DNA of 36,095 bases from Pseudoalteromonas haloplanktis ATCC 14393 (GCF_000238355.1 NZ_AHCA01000021.1:1-36095); one strand, 5' to 3'; shown: positions 8,608 to 18,147, numbered from the stretch's first letter. Numbers and translations are program-made. The notes: generated from the sequence alone by a model not told the origin.

Positions 8608-9468
8608 TTAAACTGCGGCTGAGCCAGAAACAATCTCACTAATTTCTTGTGTGATTGCCGCTTGACGGGCCTTGTTATAAACAAGCTGTAACTCATCCAT
8701 AAGGTCGCCAGCGTTATCAGTTGCAGCTTTCATTGCAACCATACGGGCGGCCTGTTCAGAGGCAGCGTTTTCAACTACACCTTGGTATACTTGAGACTCA
8801 ATGAAACGTACTAACAAAGACTCTAAAATAGCCTCTGGGTTTGGCTCATATAAGTAATCCCATGTGTAAGCAGATACTTCTTTTTCAGCTTTTGGCAAAG
8901 GGAGTAACTGATCTATAATTGGCTCTTGCTTCATGGTATTAACGAAGTTGTTATATACCAAGAATAAACGGTCAATTTTTCCTTCAGAGAATGCATCTAG
9001 CATTATTTTTACAGGACCAATAATGTCTTGTACTGAAGGCTTATCTCCTAAACCCGCTTTTTTAGCGAGTAGTTGACCACCAAAACGTTGGAAGAAACCA
9101 GCAGCTTTACTGCCTAAAGTTGCAAACTCAGCGTTTACACCTTTTTCTTTCCACGCTTTAACATCTAATGCAACTTTTTTAAACTCGTTAGAGTTTAAAC
9201 CGCCACACAGACCACGGTCTGTAGAGATAACAATATAACCAACTCGTTTTACTTCACGCTCTTCTAAGAACGGGTGAGTAAAATCAAGATTTGCTTGAGC
9301 AACACGACCAATCACTTTGCGTAATTTTTCAGCGTATGGACGGCTTGAAGCTACACGATCTTGCGCCTTTTTCATTTTAGACGCTGCAACCATTTCCATT
9401 GCGCTAGTGATCTTTTGAGTATTTTTAATACTTCCGATCTTGCTTTTAATCTCTTTTCCGCTGGCCAT
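8608..9468 (-). CDS. atpG: ATP synthase F1 subunit gamma
   Basis: Gamma is the rotor shaft inside the alpha3beta3 ring. The 286 residues have the long N-terminal helix (KEIKSKIGSIKNTQKITSAM) and the C-terminal helix (ARMVAMKAATDNAGDLMDEL, ARQAAITQEISEIVSGSAAV) that form the coiled shaft. The central Rossmann-like part contains STDRGLCGGLNSN. The length matches E. coli AtpG (287). GGAGAGAGAG precedes the ATG. It lies between atpA and atpD. Confidence 0.97.
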   Translation of the reverse strand: MASGKEIKSKIGSIKNTQKITSAMEMVAASKMKKAQDRVASSRPYAEKLRKVIGRVAQANLDFTHPFLEEREVKRVGYIVISTDRGLCGGLNSNEFKKVALDVKAWKEKGVNAEFATLGSKAAGFFQRFGGQLLAKKAGLGDKPSVQDIIGPVKIMLDAFSEGKIDRLFLVYNNFVNTMKQEPIIDQLLPLPKAEKEVSAYTWDYLYEPNPEAILESLLVRFIESQVYQGVVENAASEQAARMVAMKAATDNAGDLMDELQLVYNKARQAAITQEISEIVSGSAAV

Positions 9469-9528
9469 GACTCTCTCTCCGAATCAAGGTGTGCTTTAGC
9501 AAACTAAAGCGCACCATTAATAACTAAA

Positions 9529-11070
9529 TTACCAAGTTTGCGTAGACTTGAACTTCTCTAGAAGTTCTTTAAGTTGCGCTTCGATCTCGGCGTTGTAGTT
9601 ACCAGTTTCATTGATTTGAGCCACAAGCTCTGCGTATGTGCTATTAGCATAAGAAAGTAAAGATGCTTCAAAATCCATGATCTTAGCGATTTCGATATCT
9701 TTCAGATAACCTTTCTCAGCTGCAAATAACGACAAAGACATTTCAGCAACAGACATTGGCGCGTACTGTTTCTGCTTCATTAGCTCTGTTACACGCTCAC
9801 CATGCTCAAGTTGAGCACGTGTTGCATCATCAAGGTCAGACGCGAACTGCGAGAACGCAGCTAATTCACGGTACTGAGCTAGGGCTAGACGGATACCGCC
9901 ACCTAGTTTCTTAACGATTTTAGTTTGTGCAGCACCACCAACACGCGATACCGAGATACCAGCATTTACTGCCGGACGGATACCTGAGTTGAATAAGTCA
10001 GTTTCTAAGAAGATCTGACCATCGGTGATAGAGATAACGTTAGTCGGTACGAACGCAGAAACGTCGCCGCCTTGAGTTTCAATGATAGGCAATGCCGTCA
10101 ATGAACCTGTTTTACCTTTCACTTCACCATTGGTGAATTTCTCAACGTACTCAGCGTTTACACGCGATGCACGCTCTAAAAGACGAGAGTGAAGGTAGAA
10201 TACGTCACCTGGGTATGCTTCACGACCTGGTGGACGCTTAAGTAGCAATGAGATTTGACGATAAGCAACAGCTTGCTTAGATAAATCATCATAGATAATT
10301 AGCGCGTCTTCACCACGGTCACGGAAGTATTCACCCATAGTACAGCCCGAGAACGGAGCTAAGTACTGAAGTGCCGCAGACTCAGAAGCAGATGCAACAA
10401 CTACGATAGTATTTGCAAGTGCACCGTGCTCTTCTAATTTACGTACTACGTTAGCAATAGTAGATGCTTTTTGACCAACCGCTACATACACACACTTAAC
10501 GCCTGTGCCTTTTTGGTTGATGATTGCATCGATTGCTAGTGCAGTTTTACCTGTTTGACGGTCACCGATGATAAGCTCACGTTGACCACGACCAACTGGG
10601 ATCATCGCATCAATAGATTTATAACCAGTTTGAACTGGCTCATCTACTGATTTACGTTCGATTACACCAGGGGCAATTTTTTCTACAGGTTCAAAACCGT
10701 CGTTATCTAAAGCGCCTTTACCATCGATAGGGGCACCTAGTGTGTTTACAACACGACCAAGTAGACCACGACCAACAGGAACTTCTAAGATACGGCCAGT
10801 TGTATAAACTTTTACGCCTTCAGTAAGGTCAGCGTATGGACCCATTACTACTGCACCAATTGAGTCACGCTCAAGGTTTAGTGCGATAGCATAACGGTTG
10901 CCAGGAAGCTCAATCATTTCACCTTGCATACAGTCAGCTAGACCGTGAATGCGGATGATACCGTCTGTAACAGATACGATAGTACCTTCGTTACGAGCTT
11001 CACTTACAACTTCGAACTGCTCAATACGTTGTTTGATCAGATCTGAAATTTCAGTGGAATTAAGTTGCAT
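9529..11070 (-). CDS. atpA: ATP synthase F1 subunit alpha
   Basis: Alpha is the non-catalytic nucleotide-binding subunit of F1 and supplies the arginine finger to the beta active sites. The length of 513 residues is exactly that of E. coli. Walker A is GDRQTGKTA near residue 170. The finger arginine lies in SGIRPAVNAGISVSRVGG. The N-terminal helix EISDLIKQRIEQF, which binds delta, is present. GGGAAAAAGAGC precedes ATG 11070. It lies 14 bases after atpH. Confidence 0.98.
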   Translation of the reverse strand: MQLNSTEISDLIKQRIEQFEVVSEARNEGTIVSVTDGIIRIHGLADCMQGEMIELPGNRYAIALNLERDSIGAVVMGPYADLTEGVKVYTTGRILEVPVGRGLLGRVVNTLGAPIDGKGALDNDGFEPVEKIAPGVIERKSVDEPVQTGYKSIDAMIPVGRGQRELIIGDRQTGKTALAIDAIINQKGTGVKCVYVAVGQKASTIANVVRKLEEHGALANTIVVVASASESAALQYLAPFSGCTMGEYFRDRGEDALIIYDDLSKQAVAYRQISLLLKRPPGREAYPGDVFYLHSRLLERASRVNAEYVEKFTNGEVKGKTGSLTALPIIETQGGDVSAFVPTNVISITDGQIFLETDLFNSGIRPAVNAGISVSRVGGAAQTKIVKKLGGGIRLALAQYRELAAFSQFASDLDDATRAQLEHGERVTELMKQKQYAPMSVAEMSLSLFAAEKGYLKDIEIAKIMDFEASLLSYANSTYAELVAQINETGNYNAEIEAQLKELLEKFKSTQTW

Positions 11071-11084
11071 GCTCTTTTTCCCAA

Positions 11085-11618
11085 TTACGATTGTAGTGTT
11101 GTGGCTAGGCGGTTTAATTTACCGCGTACTGAGCCGTCGATAACAGTGTCGCCAGACTTAATAATAAGTCCGCCAACGACTGTTGCGTCTTCACTACAAT
11201 TCAGCTTAACTTTGCGTGCGAAACGTTTTTCAAGTGCCGCTACCAATGTCTCCTGCTGCGCTGCAGCAAGAGGTGTTGCCGAAATCACGTCTACTTCGAT
11301 TTCTTTATCGTATTCTGCTTTAAACTCAGCAAATAACTCTGCAACTGCAGGTAGGGCTATCAAACGTCCATTTTCAGCCATCACCTTCACTAGGTTCTGA
11401 CCTTGTTCGTTGAGCTGCTCAGCACAAATTTTGTTAAATAACTCAGCTTGTGCAGTAGCAGTAGGCAATCCAGCTAAAATGCTTGATGCTTGTTCATTGC
11501 TGGCAACTTGGCCAGCAAAAAACAACATATCATTCCAGCTTTCAATAGTGCCTTTTTCAACGGCAAGTTCAAAAGCCGCTTTAGCGTATGGGCGAGCGAT
11601 AGTAGTCAATTCAGACAT
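11085..11618 (-). CDS. atpH: ATP synthase F1 subunit delta
   Basis: Delta is the peripheral-stalk cap that ties the b dimer to the top of alpha3beta3. The open frame begins at 11624, but its first ATG sits directly on the Shine-Dalgarno AGGAGGG. The second ATG (11618) has correct spacing and gives MSELTTIARPYAKAAFELA, matching the E. coli start MSEFITVARPYAKAAFDFA and its 177-residue length. The C-terminal motif VVGGLIIKSGDTVIDGSVRG is the usual delta/OSCP signature. The 11618 start is therefore chosen. Confidence 0.95.
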   Translation of the reverse strand: MSELTTIARPYAKAAFELAVEKGTIESWNDMLFFAGQVASNEQASSILAGLPTATAQAELFNKICAEQLNEQGQNLVKVMAENGRLIALPAVAELFAEFKAEYDKEIEVDVISATPLAAAQQETLVAALEKRFARKVKLNCSEDATVVGGLIIKSGDTVIDGSVRGKLNRLATTLQS

Positions 11619-11634
11619 GCTCATACCCTCCTAA

Positions 11635-12105
11635 TTACAGCTCAGCGACAAGTTTTTCAACGATGTCACTGTGTGCGGCTTGATTGATTTCGCGCTCTAA
11701 AATACGTTCAGCACCAACCACTGCAAGAGTAGCTACTTGTTTACGTAGCTCTTCAGTTACACGGTTACGCTCTGATTCGATTTCAGAATGCCCTTGAGCA
11801 ATAATTTTTTCACGCTCTTGCTGACCACGAACAGTTTCTTCGTCAACAATTAGCACGGCACGCTTTTTAGCTTGATCAATGATATCAGCCGCTTGAGCTT
11901 TTGCATCTTTAAGCTGTTCAGCAGCTTTCTTTTGCGCAAGTTCTAAGTCTTTTTCGGCTCTATCAGAGGCAGCTAAACCATCTTCGATTTTCTTCTGGCG
12001 AGCTTCAATTGCACCGTTTAGTGGTGGCCATACGAATTTCATACAAAAAAGTACGAACACCGTAAATGCAATTAGTTCACCGATAAGAGTGGCGTTTAAG
12101 TTCAC
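11635..12105 (-). CDS. atpF: ATP synthase Fo subunit b
   Basis: Subunit b dimerises to form the peripheral stalk that links subunit a in the membrane to delta and alpha. The 156 residues (the E. coli length) have one N-terminal membrane helix (about 5-26, LIGELIAFTVFVLFCMKFVW). A long charged coiled coil follows (about 30-140) with the typical alternating Ala/Glu/Lys text. The start is GTG (12105), supported by AAGGAGGA six bases upstream; no better ATG exists. It lies 16 bases before atpH. Confidence 0.97.
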   Translation of the reverse strand: MNLNATLIGELIAFTVFVLFCMKFVWPPLNGAIEARQKKIEDGLAASDRAEKDLELAQKKAAEQLKDAKAQAADIIDQAKKRAVLIVDEETVRGQQEREKIIAQGHSEIESERNRVTEELRKQVATLAVVGAERILEREINQAAHSDIVEKLVAEL

Positions 12106-12146
12106 GACCGCTCCTCCTTAAATAGTAAGCTGTTCAAAAAATAAAA

Positions 12147-12380
12147 TTAAAGTACGAACAAGATTACCATCGCGATACCAACACCGATCATTGCAACAGC
12201 ATCGATAAGACCAGCAAGGATGAACATCTTAACTTGTAGTGAAGGTGCAAGCTCAGGTTGACGCGCACATGCTTCTAGGAATTTACCACCCATGTTACCG
12301 AAGCCGATTGCAGTGCCGATTGCACCAAAACCGATAAGTAAAGCAACTGCGATGTACTTAAGACCTAATACTAGTTCCAT
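12147..12380 (-). CDS. atpE: ATP synthase Fo subunit c
   Basis: Subunit c is a hairpin proteolipid; a ring of copies carries protons through the membrane. The open frame extends to a TTG at 12392, but the GGAG inside that extension is the ribosome site for ATG 12380, which gives 77 residues (MELVLGLKYIAV). Two membrane helices flank the polar loop RQPE (residues 40-43). The proton-carrying acid is Asp60 in GLIDAVAMIGVG. The Gln and Glu-Ser/Thr ligands of sodium-type rings are absent, so this is proton-type by inference. Confidence 0.97.
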   Translation of the reverse strand: MELVLGLKYIAVALLIGFGAIGTAIGFGNMGGKFLEACARQPELAPSLQVKMFILAGLIDAVAMIGVGIAMVILFVL

Positions 12381-12440
12381 TTTTTTCTCCAAAGTTTCAA
12401 TTGTAAATTAAAGTTAAAAGTAAAATTGTAAATATATAAA

Positions 12441-13295
12441 TTAGTGATTATCTGAGCTCGCCATGCTTAGGTATACGATAGTCAGCATCATAAATACGAA
12501 TGCTTGCAATACGATAACTAAGATGTGGAATACAGCCCAAACAAAGTGCAACGGTAGTTGCATTAAACCTACTGCGCCGATCAAGATGAATATCAACTCA
12601 CCAGCATACAAGTTACCGAACAAACGTAGTGCTAACGAGAAAGGCTTAGACACAAGTGCAATTAGTTCTAGTAATAAGTTACAAGGGATTAAGAAAATCA
12701 TCGCCAGTTTGTTGTTTGAGCTAAACGGGTGAAGTGTAAGCTCAGCAATAAAACCAGTAATACCCTTGATTTTAATTGAGTAACCGATCATCAAAATAAA
12801 CACGCCTAATGCTAAAGCAGCGGTTAAGTTGATATCAGTGGTAGGTACGATTTTCATGTATACGTCATGAGAATCCATACCAAATGCGTTTTCGCCAACA
12901 AATCCAGCAAATGCAGGTAAGAAGTCAACAGGTATTAAATCCATTAAGTTCATTAAGAATATCCAAACGAATATTGTTAATGCTAATGGTGCAATTAACT
13001 TGCTTTTGCCATGGAAGGTATCGCGTACGTTGTCACCAACGAACTCAACGATCATTTCAATAAAGCATTGAAATTTTCCTGGTACACCAATTGTTGATTT
13101 TTTAGCGGCACTACGGAAGATCCATAAAAATACTAGACCTAGTCCAATAGACCATGCGAGGGTATCTATATGCCATGTCCAGAAGCCACTGTCCGCACAT
13201 GCTTTGTTGAAGGCAAGACCGGTATCGGTCGAGCACATCTTAGCATTGGTTAAGTGGTGCTGGATATGGCTTGATATAGTCACTTCTTCAGCCAT
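12441..13295 (-). CDS. atpB: ATP synthase Fo subunit a
   Basis: Subunit a forms the two proton half-channels next to the c-ring. The open frame reaches a TTG at 13307, but ATG 13295 gives MAEEVTISSHIQHHL, like the family start, and GGGA lies upstream, so 13295 (284 residues) is preferred. Several membrane helices are visible. The essential arginine is in LALRLFGNLYAGEL, and the C-terminal helix LVIVLQAFVFMMLTIVYLSMA contains the conserved Gln. Asn/Asp/His tails are normal for marine relatives. It lies 15 bases after atpI. Confidence 0.95.
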   Translation of the reverse strand: MAEEVTISSHIQHHLTNAKMCSTDTGLAFNKACADSGFWTWHIDTLAWSIGLGLVFLWIFRSAAKKSTIGVPGKFQCFIEMIVEFVGDNVRDTFHGKSKLIAPLALTIFVWIFLMNLMDLIPVDFLPAFAGFVGENAFGMDSHDVYMKIVPTTDINLTAALALGVFILMIGYSIKIKGITGFIAELTLHPFSSNNKLAMIFLIPCNLLLELIALVSKPFSLALRLFGNLYAGELIFILIGAVGLMQLPLHFVWAVFHILVIVLQAFVFMMLTIVYLSMASSDNH

Positions 13296-13310
13296 GTTAT
13301 ATCCCAAAAG

Positions 13311-13691
13311 TTAATGTTTAAAAAAAACGGGCGCAAACAATCCAGTAAATAACGCGAGTACATAACAACTAAAGAAAGGTAATAAAATTACCGGAAAATG
13401 CTTTAGTACTAACGCAAACAATACGATTGTCAGCATAAATTTTAGTCCGTTACCACGTTTTAACGAGGCATACGCTTGATCTGCTCTGCTTGCACCCATA
13501 TATCTGAATGCATAGATGGCAAATACACAGTGAGGAAGTAAGGCTACAGCGCCTCCAGCTAATGCTGAGAGACCGGCACTTACTCCCCAACCGATAAAAA
13601 CGATTATGGCAGCAACTAGGGCTACACTACCTTGCAAATAGATTAATTTTAATGCAGCCAATCGATAAGGCGCTGCTAACTTATTTGTCAC
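13311..13691 (-). CDS. atpI: ATP synthase accessory protein AtpI
   Basis: AtpI is a small membrane protein that assists c-ring assembly or Mg2+ supply and is not part of the finished enzyme. The 126-residue product has four hydrophobic helices (about 18-37, 39-60, 82-100, 103-122) and the GWGVSAGLSALAGGAVALLPH segment common to the family. The start is GTG 13691. A stop codon lies three codons upstream in the same frame, so no longer form is possible. The Shine-Dalgarno is weak, suggesting low expression relative to the following genes, as is known for atpI. Confidence 0.9.
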   Translation of the reverse strand: MTNKLAAPYRLAALKLIYLQGSVALVAAIIVFIGWGVSAGLSALAGGAVALLPHCVFAIYAFRYMGASRADQAYASLKRGNGLKFMLTIVLFALVLKHFPVILLPFFSCYVLALFTGLFAPVFFKH

Positions 13692-13743
13692 TTTTAGTTA
13701 ACCTTATTGGCGTTCTATTTGTCAGGGCATGAAAACTGGCGAA

Positions 13744-13771
13744 ATTATACTGATTCCTGCCAGTTTTGCAA
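13744..13771 (-). promoter_or_regulatory. Promoter of the atp operon
   Basis: On the minus strand TTGCAA (13766-13771), a 16-base spacer and a perfect TATAAT (13744-13749) lie 53 bases upstream of the atpI start, in the 142-base gap after parB. This is the only strong promoter-like match seen in the gap. No clear terminator of the parB transcript was seen between 13772 and 13833, so read-through from mnmG-parB is possible. Confidence 0.75.
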
Positions 13772-13833
13772 CTTGAGTCGGTGTATTGTGGTGCAAATTT
13801 GCGACGAATGTCTCTTTTTGGACATGATATTTA

Positions 13834-14751
13834 TTAATGCTCTAAACTTTCGGCATTTATACGGCTTAAAATGCCATCTAACTCTTCTAAATTAGTATAG
13901 GAAATAACCAAATTTCCTTTGCCTTTTTTATTGTAGTTAATTTCTACTTTAGCCCCGAGATTTTCAGCTAATTTCAACTCTAACTGTATGACATCTGGAT
14001 CTTTTTTAACAGTTTCTTTTTTAGGGGCGGGCTCTAAGATTGAACGAACGAGTTTTTCCGTTTCACGTACTGTGAGTGCTTTCGCTACAGCAAGTCGGGC
14101 GGCATCAGATTGCGCTTCACCTTCAAGGGCTAATAAACAACGTGCATGGCCCATTTCAATGTCACCATGTTCCAACAAAATTTTAACATCATCATTAAGA
14201 TTATTTAGTCGTAATAAATTGGTGACAGTGGTACGAGATTTGCCAACCGCATCCGCTACTTGTTGATGAGTTAATTCAAATTCAGTTAATAAACGATGTA
14301 ACGCAACGGCTTCTTCCATGGCATTTAAATCTTCACGCTGAATATTCTCAATCAGTGCGATAGCCACAGCTGCTTCATCTGGTACATCTTTGATTATACA
14401 TGGTACAACATCAAGTTTGGCTAGTTGTGCAGCGCGCCAGCGACGCTCACCAGCGATAATTTCATAACTATCCTGCGCAACAGGACGCACTACGATAGGT
14501 TGAATAATGCCTTGCGAACGAATTGAACTAGCAAGCTCTTCAAGCGCTTCTTCTGACATGTCTTTGCGTGGCTGATATTTGCCTGAATGTAAGAATTCAA
14601 TTGGTAGCTTTTGTAACTCACCACTAGTAGGCTGAACAATAACATCCTGCTCACTCGTATTGAGTTGTTCTTTGTCGATACTCGGTGCTGGTTTTGACGA
14701 ACTTAATAAAGCATCGAGTCCTCGGCCTAAGCCACGTTTTTTAGCAGACAT
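13834..14751 (-). CDS. parB: Chromosome partitioning protein ParB (Spo0J family)
   Basis: ParB binds parS sites near the origin, spreads as a CTP-dependent clamp and works with ParA to segregate origins. The 305 residues contain the N-terminal GRGLDALL (9-16) and the ParB/Srx domain (about 45-135) with the CTP-binding GERRWRAAQLA. A helix-turn-helix follows (LTHQQVADAVGKSRTTVTNL, about 160-180), then a C-terminal dimer domain. It lies 17 bases after parA in the mnmG-rsmG-parA-parB run. I found no convincing parS site in the window by eye. Confidence 0.96.
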   Translation of the reverse strand: MSAKKRGLGRGLDALLSSSKPAPSIDKEQLNTSEQDVIVQPTSGELQKLPIEFLHSGKYQPRKDMSEEALEELASSIRSQGIIQPIVVRPVAQDSYEIIAGERRWRAAQLAKLDVVPCIIKDVPDEAAVAIALIENIQREDLNAMEEAVALHRLLTEFELTHQQVADAVGKSRTTVTNLLRLNNLNDDVKILLEHGDIEMGHARCLLALEGEAQSDAARLAVAKALTVRETEKLVRSILEPAPKKETVKKDPDVIQLELKLAENLGAKVEINYNKKGKGNLVISYTNLEELDGILSRINAESLEH

Positions 14752-14768
14752 GTTCTTTTTACCTCAAG

Positions 14769-15554
14769 TTAGGCGACGATTGGGGATATTTTTTCTTTTC
14801 TGCGTAACATTTCACCGGCTAATGCTAAATACGCTTTAGCACCACTTGATGCCCGGTCATAATACATAGCAGGTGCACCAAAACTGGGCGCTTCAGCTAA
14901 ACGGACATTACGTGGGATCACAGTGCGGTATACTTTATCGCCAAAATGCTGTTTAAGTTGTTCAGATACATCATTAGCCAAACGATTACGTGGATCATAC
15001 ATAGTACGTAAAATCCCTTCAATTTGTAGTTTTGGATTAACTAACTTAGCTAATTGGGTAATGGTGTCCATTAATGCGGTTAAGCCTTCTAAAGCGTAAT
15101 ACTCACATTGCATAGGCACTAAAATAGAATCAGCGGCCGCCATCGCATTAACTGTCAACATATTCAACGATGGAGGACAATCAATGAAAATAAACTCGTA
15201 CTGATCAGATATTTTTTCCAAGGCATTGCGCAAACGTACTTCACGCGCATACAGCTCCATCAACTTGACTTCAGCAGCGGTTACATCACCGTTAGCGGCA
15301 ATTAAATGATATTCACCTGAGGTTTCTTTACAAACAACATCATCAATCGGTTTATCTTCGATTAATAAATCATAAATTGTTGCTACATCACCGTATTTAT
15401 CAACGCCACTACCCATAGTCGCATTGCCTTGTGGATCAAGATCAATCAGTAGCACTTTGCGTTTGGTTGCGGCCATTGAAGCTGCGAGATTTACCGCAGT
15501 GGTGGTTTTACCCACACCACCTTTTTGGTTTGCTATTGCGATGACTTTTGCCAC
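14769..15554 (-). CDS. parA: Chromosome partitioning ATPase ParA (Soj family)
   Basis: ParA is a Walker-type ATPase that binds the nucleoid when ATP-bound and is released by ParB, moving origins apart. The 261 residues show the deviant Walker A KGGVGKTTT (residues 10-18), switch I LIDLDPQGNAT (37-47) and Walker B IFIDCPPSLN. It is the chromosomal form, lacking the long N-terminal DNA-binding extension of plasmid P1-type ParA. The start is GTG 15554, with AGGGA about ten bases upstream. It is 14 bases from rsmG. Confidence 0.96.
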   Translation of the reverse strand: MAKVIAIANQKGGVGKTTTAVNLAASMAATKRKVLLIDLDPQGNATMGSGVDKYGDVATIYDLLIEDKPIDDVVCKETSGEYHLIAANGDVTAAEVKLMELYAREVRLRNALEKISDQYEFIFIDCPPSLNMLTVNAMAAADSILVPMQCEYYALEGLTALMDTITQLAKLVNPKLQIEGILRTMYDPRNRLANDVSEQLKQHFGDKVYRTVIPRNVRLAEAPSFGAPAMYYDRASSGAKAYLALAGEMLRRKEKISPIVA

Positions 15555-15568
15555 AGTGTTTCTGATCC

Positions 15569-16189
15569 CTAGTCTTTAGATAGAATAATTAAATGCCTTT
15601 GCGCATCTAACTCTGGTACTTCCAAGGAAATTTTTTGCTCAAATTTGATACCCGAAGGTAATGAGTCTAGCTCTTCACTTGGAAACACGCCTTTTAAAGC
15701 AATAAATTTACCTGAATGATCAATCAAGTGTGAACACCAGTCAACCATATCTTGTAAAGAGGCAAATGCGCGACTTAAAACACCATCTAATTTAACACTT
15801 GGTTGATAATCTTCAACTCTAGACTGCACAGGGGTTACATTTTTAAGGCCAAGTTCGTGTTTAACCTGCATTAAAAAACGAACTCGCTTACCTAAACTAT
15901 CTAATAAAATAAATTGTGTATCAGGTAAAGCAATGGCCAAAACGATACCCGGAAGACCAGGACCTGTGCCAACATCAATATAATGATGACCGGGTAGGTG
16001 AGGAGCAACAACCAAGCTATCCATGATGTGTTTAATCATCATATCCTCAGGTAAACGTACTGAGGTTAAATTATAAGCTTTGTTCCATTTATTAAGTAAC
16101 TCAACATATTGAACAAGTTGTTGCTGTTGTTTTTCGGTTAGCGCAATATCAGTTTGCGCTAACAAAGTAGTTAATTGTTGCTGTAACAC
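15569..16189 (-). CDS. rsmG: 16S rRNA (guanine-527-N7) methyltransferase RsmG (GidB)
   Basis: RsmG uses S-adenosylmethionine to methylate G527 of 16S rRNA; its loss gives low-level streptomycin resistance. The 206-residue product (E. coli 207) has the SAM-binding motif DVGTGPGLPGIVLAI (about 72-86) and LTSVRLPEDMMIKHIMDSL. The start is GTG 16189, with AAGGA five bases upstream. It lies 15 bases after mnmG, the usual gidA-gidB pair. Confidence 0.96.
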   Translation of the reverse strand: MLQQQLTTLLAQTDIALTEKQQQQLVQYVELLNKWNKAYNLTSVRLPEDMMIKHIMDSLVVAPHLPGHHYIDVGTGPGLPGIVLAIALPDTQFILLDSLGKRVRFLMQVKHELGLKNVTPVQSRVEDYQPSVKLDGVLSRAFASLQDMVDWCSHLIDHSGKFIALKGVFPSEELDSLPSGIKFEQKISLEVPELDAQRHLIILSKD

Positions 16190-16204
16190 AATATTCCTTA
16201 ATGA

Positions 16205-18094
16205 CTACGCAATTTTACGCAGTAAACCTTGCTTCTTTAGATACACTAATAATAGCGAAATAGCCGCAGGCGTGATACCAGAAATGCGCGATGCTTGGCC
16301 TATTGTATCAGGACGAGCAGCAGTTAACTTAGCTACAACTTCATTTGATAAACCTGAAACAACCGAATAATCATAATCTTTAGGTAGCACAGTTAACTCA
16401 TGACGAAGTTGTTTATTGATCTCATCTTGCTGGCGTGCAATATAACCCGCGTATTTTGTATGGATCTCAACTTGTTCTAATGCAGCGGCGTGATCAAACT
16501 CTGATCCTAAACCTTCGATCGCCATAAGATCGTTATAGCGGATCTCAGGACGACGTAATAACTCTTCTAAACTTGCTTCACGGGTTAATGGCGTTTTTAG
16601 TAAGCTATTTACTTGATCAATAACGGCATGATCTTTATGGATCCAAACATCTTTAATACGTTGTGATTCTTTCGCTATAATATCCATTTTTTCATTAAAT
16701 GCCTGCCAGCGCTCGTCATTAACCAAGCCTAACTCACGACCTTTAGCTGTTAAACGGATATCAGCATTATCTTCACGTAACAATAAGCGGTATTCAGCAC
16801 GGCTAGTAAACATACGGTATGGTTCTTTAGTACCGAGTGTTGTTAAGTCATCAATCAATACGCCTACATAAGCTTCATCACGGCGTGGTGTCCAAGGTTC
16901 TTTACCTTGTACTTGTAATGCTGCATTCATACCTGCAATCAGACCTTGCGCACCGGCTTCTTCATAGCCTGTAGTACCATTTATTTGACCAGCAAAGAAT
17001 AAACCGTCAATAAATTTAGTTTCTAATGACTTTTTAAGATCTCGTGGATCGAAGAAATCATACTCAATAGCGTAGCCTGGGCGACAAATATGGGCATTTT
17101 CAAAACCGGTGATCGACTGTACAATTTCAAGTTGTACATCAAATGGTAAGCTTGTTGATATACCATTAGGGTATAGCTCATAAGAGGTTAAACCTTCTGG
17201 CTCAACAAAAATTTGGTGCTTATCTTTATCAGCAAAACGAACAATTTTATCTTCAATAGAAGGGCAGTAGCGCGGGCCAATTCCTTCAATTACACCTGAA
17301 TACATTGGTGAACGGTGTAAGTTATTACGGATCACCTCATGGGTTTTTTCATTAGTATAAGTGATATAACATGGGATCTGTTGTGGGTGATCTGTTTGTT
17401 TACCCATGAATGAAAATACAGGGGTTGGCGCATCACCTGGTTGTTCCTGCATTTTAGTAAAATCGACAGTGCGTGCATCAATTCGTGGTGGCGTGCCTGT
17501 TTTTAAGCGATCAACACGAAATGGTAATTCACGTAAACGCTTTGCTAAGGCAATTGAAGGTGGATCACCCGCACGACCACCTTTAAAGTTTTCTAAACCA
17601 ATATGGATCTGTCCACCGAGGAAAGTACCTACAGTCAATACAACTGATGGAGCACTAAAACGTAGGCCCATTTGGGTTACTACACCGGTAACTTTATTGT
17701 TTTCAACGATCAGATCATCACATGATTGTTGAAAGATCTTTAAGTTTTCTTGGTGTTGTAAAATATCTTGGATAGCAGCTTTATATAATGCGCGATCAGC
17801 TTGCGCGCGAGTTGCACGAACAGCAGGGCCTTTCGAAGAATTTAAAGTTCGAAACTGGATGCCACCTTTATCGATCGCTTGTGCCATTGCGCCGCCCAGT
17901 GCATCAATTTCTTTGACCAAGTGACCTTTGCCAATGCCACCAATTGCTGGATTACATGACATTTGACCAAGGGTATCCATATTATGAGTCAGCAGTAGGG
18001 TATTCATACCCATACGCGCAGCAGCTAACGCAGCTTCTGTACCTGCATGTCCACCACCAACAACAATAACATCAAAATTTTCGTGAAAAATCAT
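16205..18094 (-). CDS. mnmG: tRNA uridine 5-carboxymethylaminomethyl modification enzyme MnmG (GidA)
   Basis: With MnmE (not in this window), this FAD enzyme modifies the wobble uridine of tRNAs reading split codon boxes. The 629 residues (E. coli 629) start with the dinucleotide-binding VIVVGGGHAGTEAALAAARM. They carry SCNPAIGGIGKGHLVKEIDA and FAGQINGTTGYEEAGAQGL, and end with the helical MnmE-binding domain (ISGITPAAISLLLVYLKKQG). ATG 18094 follows AGGA at eight bases. It is the first gene left of oriC and is transcribed away from it, as in E. coli. Confidence 0.98.
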   Translation of the reverse strand: MIFHENFDVIVVGGGHAGTEAALAAARMGMNTLLLTHNMDTLGQMSCNPAIGGIGKGHLVKEIDALGGAMAQAIDKGGIQFRTLNSSKGPAVRATRAQADRALYKAAIQDILQHQENLKIFQQSCDDLIVENNKVTGVVTQMGLRFSAPSVVLTVGTFLGGQIHIGLENFKGGRAGDPPSIALAKRLRELPFRVDRLKTGTPPRIDARTVDFTKMQEQPGDAPTPVFSFMGKQTDHPQQIPCYITYTNEKTHEVIRNNLHRSPMYSGVIEGIGPRYCPSIEDKIVRFADKDKHQIFVEPEGLTSYELYPNGISTSLPFDVQLEIVQSITGFENAHICRPGYAIEYDFFDPRDLKKSLETKFIDGLFFAGQINGTTGYEEAGAQGLIAGMNAALQVQGKEPWTPRRDEAYVGVLIDDLTTLGTKEPYRMFTSRAEYRLLLREDNADIRLTAKGRELGLVNDERWQAFNEKMDIIAKESQRIKDVWIHKDHAVIDQVNSLLKTPLTREASLEELLRRPEIRYNDLMAIEGLGSEFDHAAALEQVEIHTKYAGYIARQQDEINKQLRHELTVLPKDYDYSVVSGLSNEVVAKLTAARPDTIGQASRISGITPAAISLLLVYLKKQGLLRKIA

Positions 18095-18141
18095 TTCGGG
18101 ATCCTACTTAAATCAACCAGCAAACTTCCAAGGGGGAGCGT

Positions 18142-18147
18142 ATTCTA
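18142..18147 (-). promoter_or_regulatory. Candidate -10 of the mnmG promoter
   Basis: TAGAAT on the minus strand, followed by the GC-rich ACGCTCCCCC, lies about 48 bases before the mnmG ATG on the origin-proximal side. E. coli gidA has a stringently controlled promoter at the same place, and a GC-rich discriminator fits that. The -35 is poor, so this is tentative. Confidence 0.4.

Noticed and set aside
12381..12392. Longer TTG starts for AtpE (and the similar extensions of AtpB, AtpH and MioC)
   Set aside because: The extra codons of AtpE contain the Shine-Dalgarno of the next ATG, and in all four cases the shorter start matches the family N-terminus.
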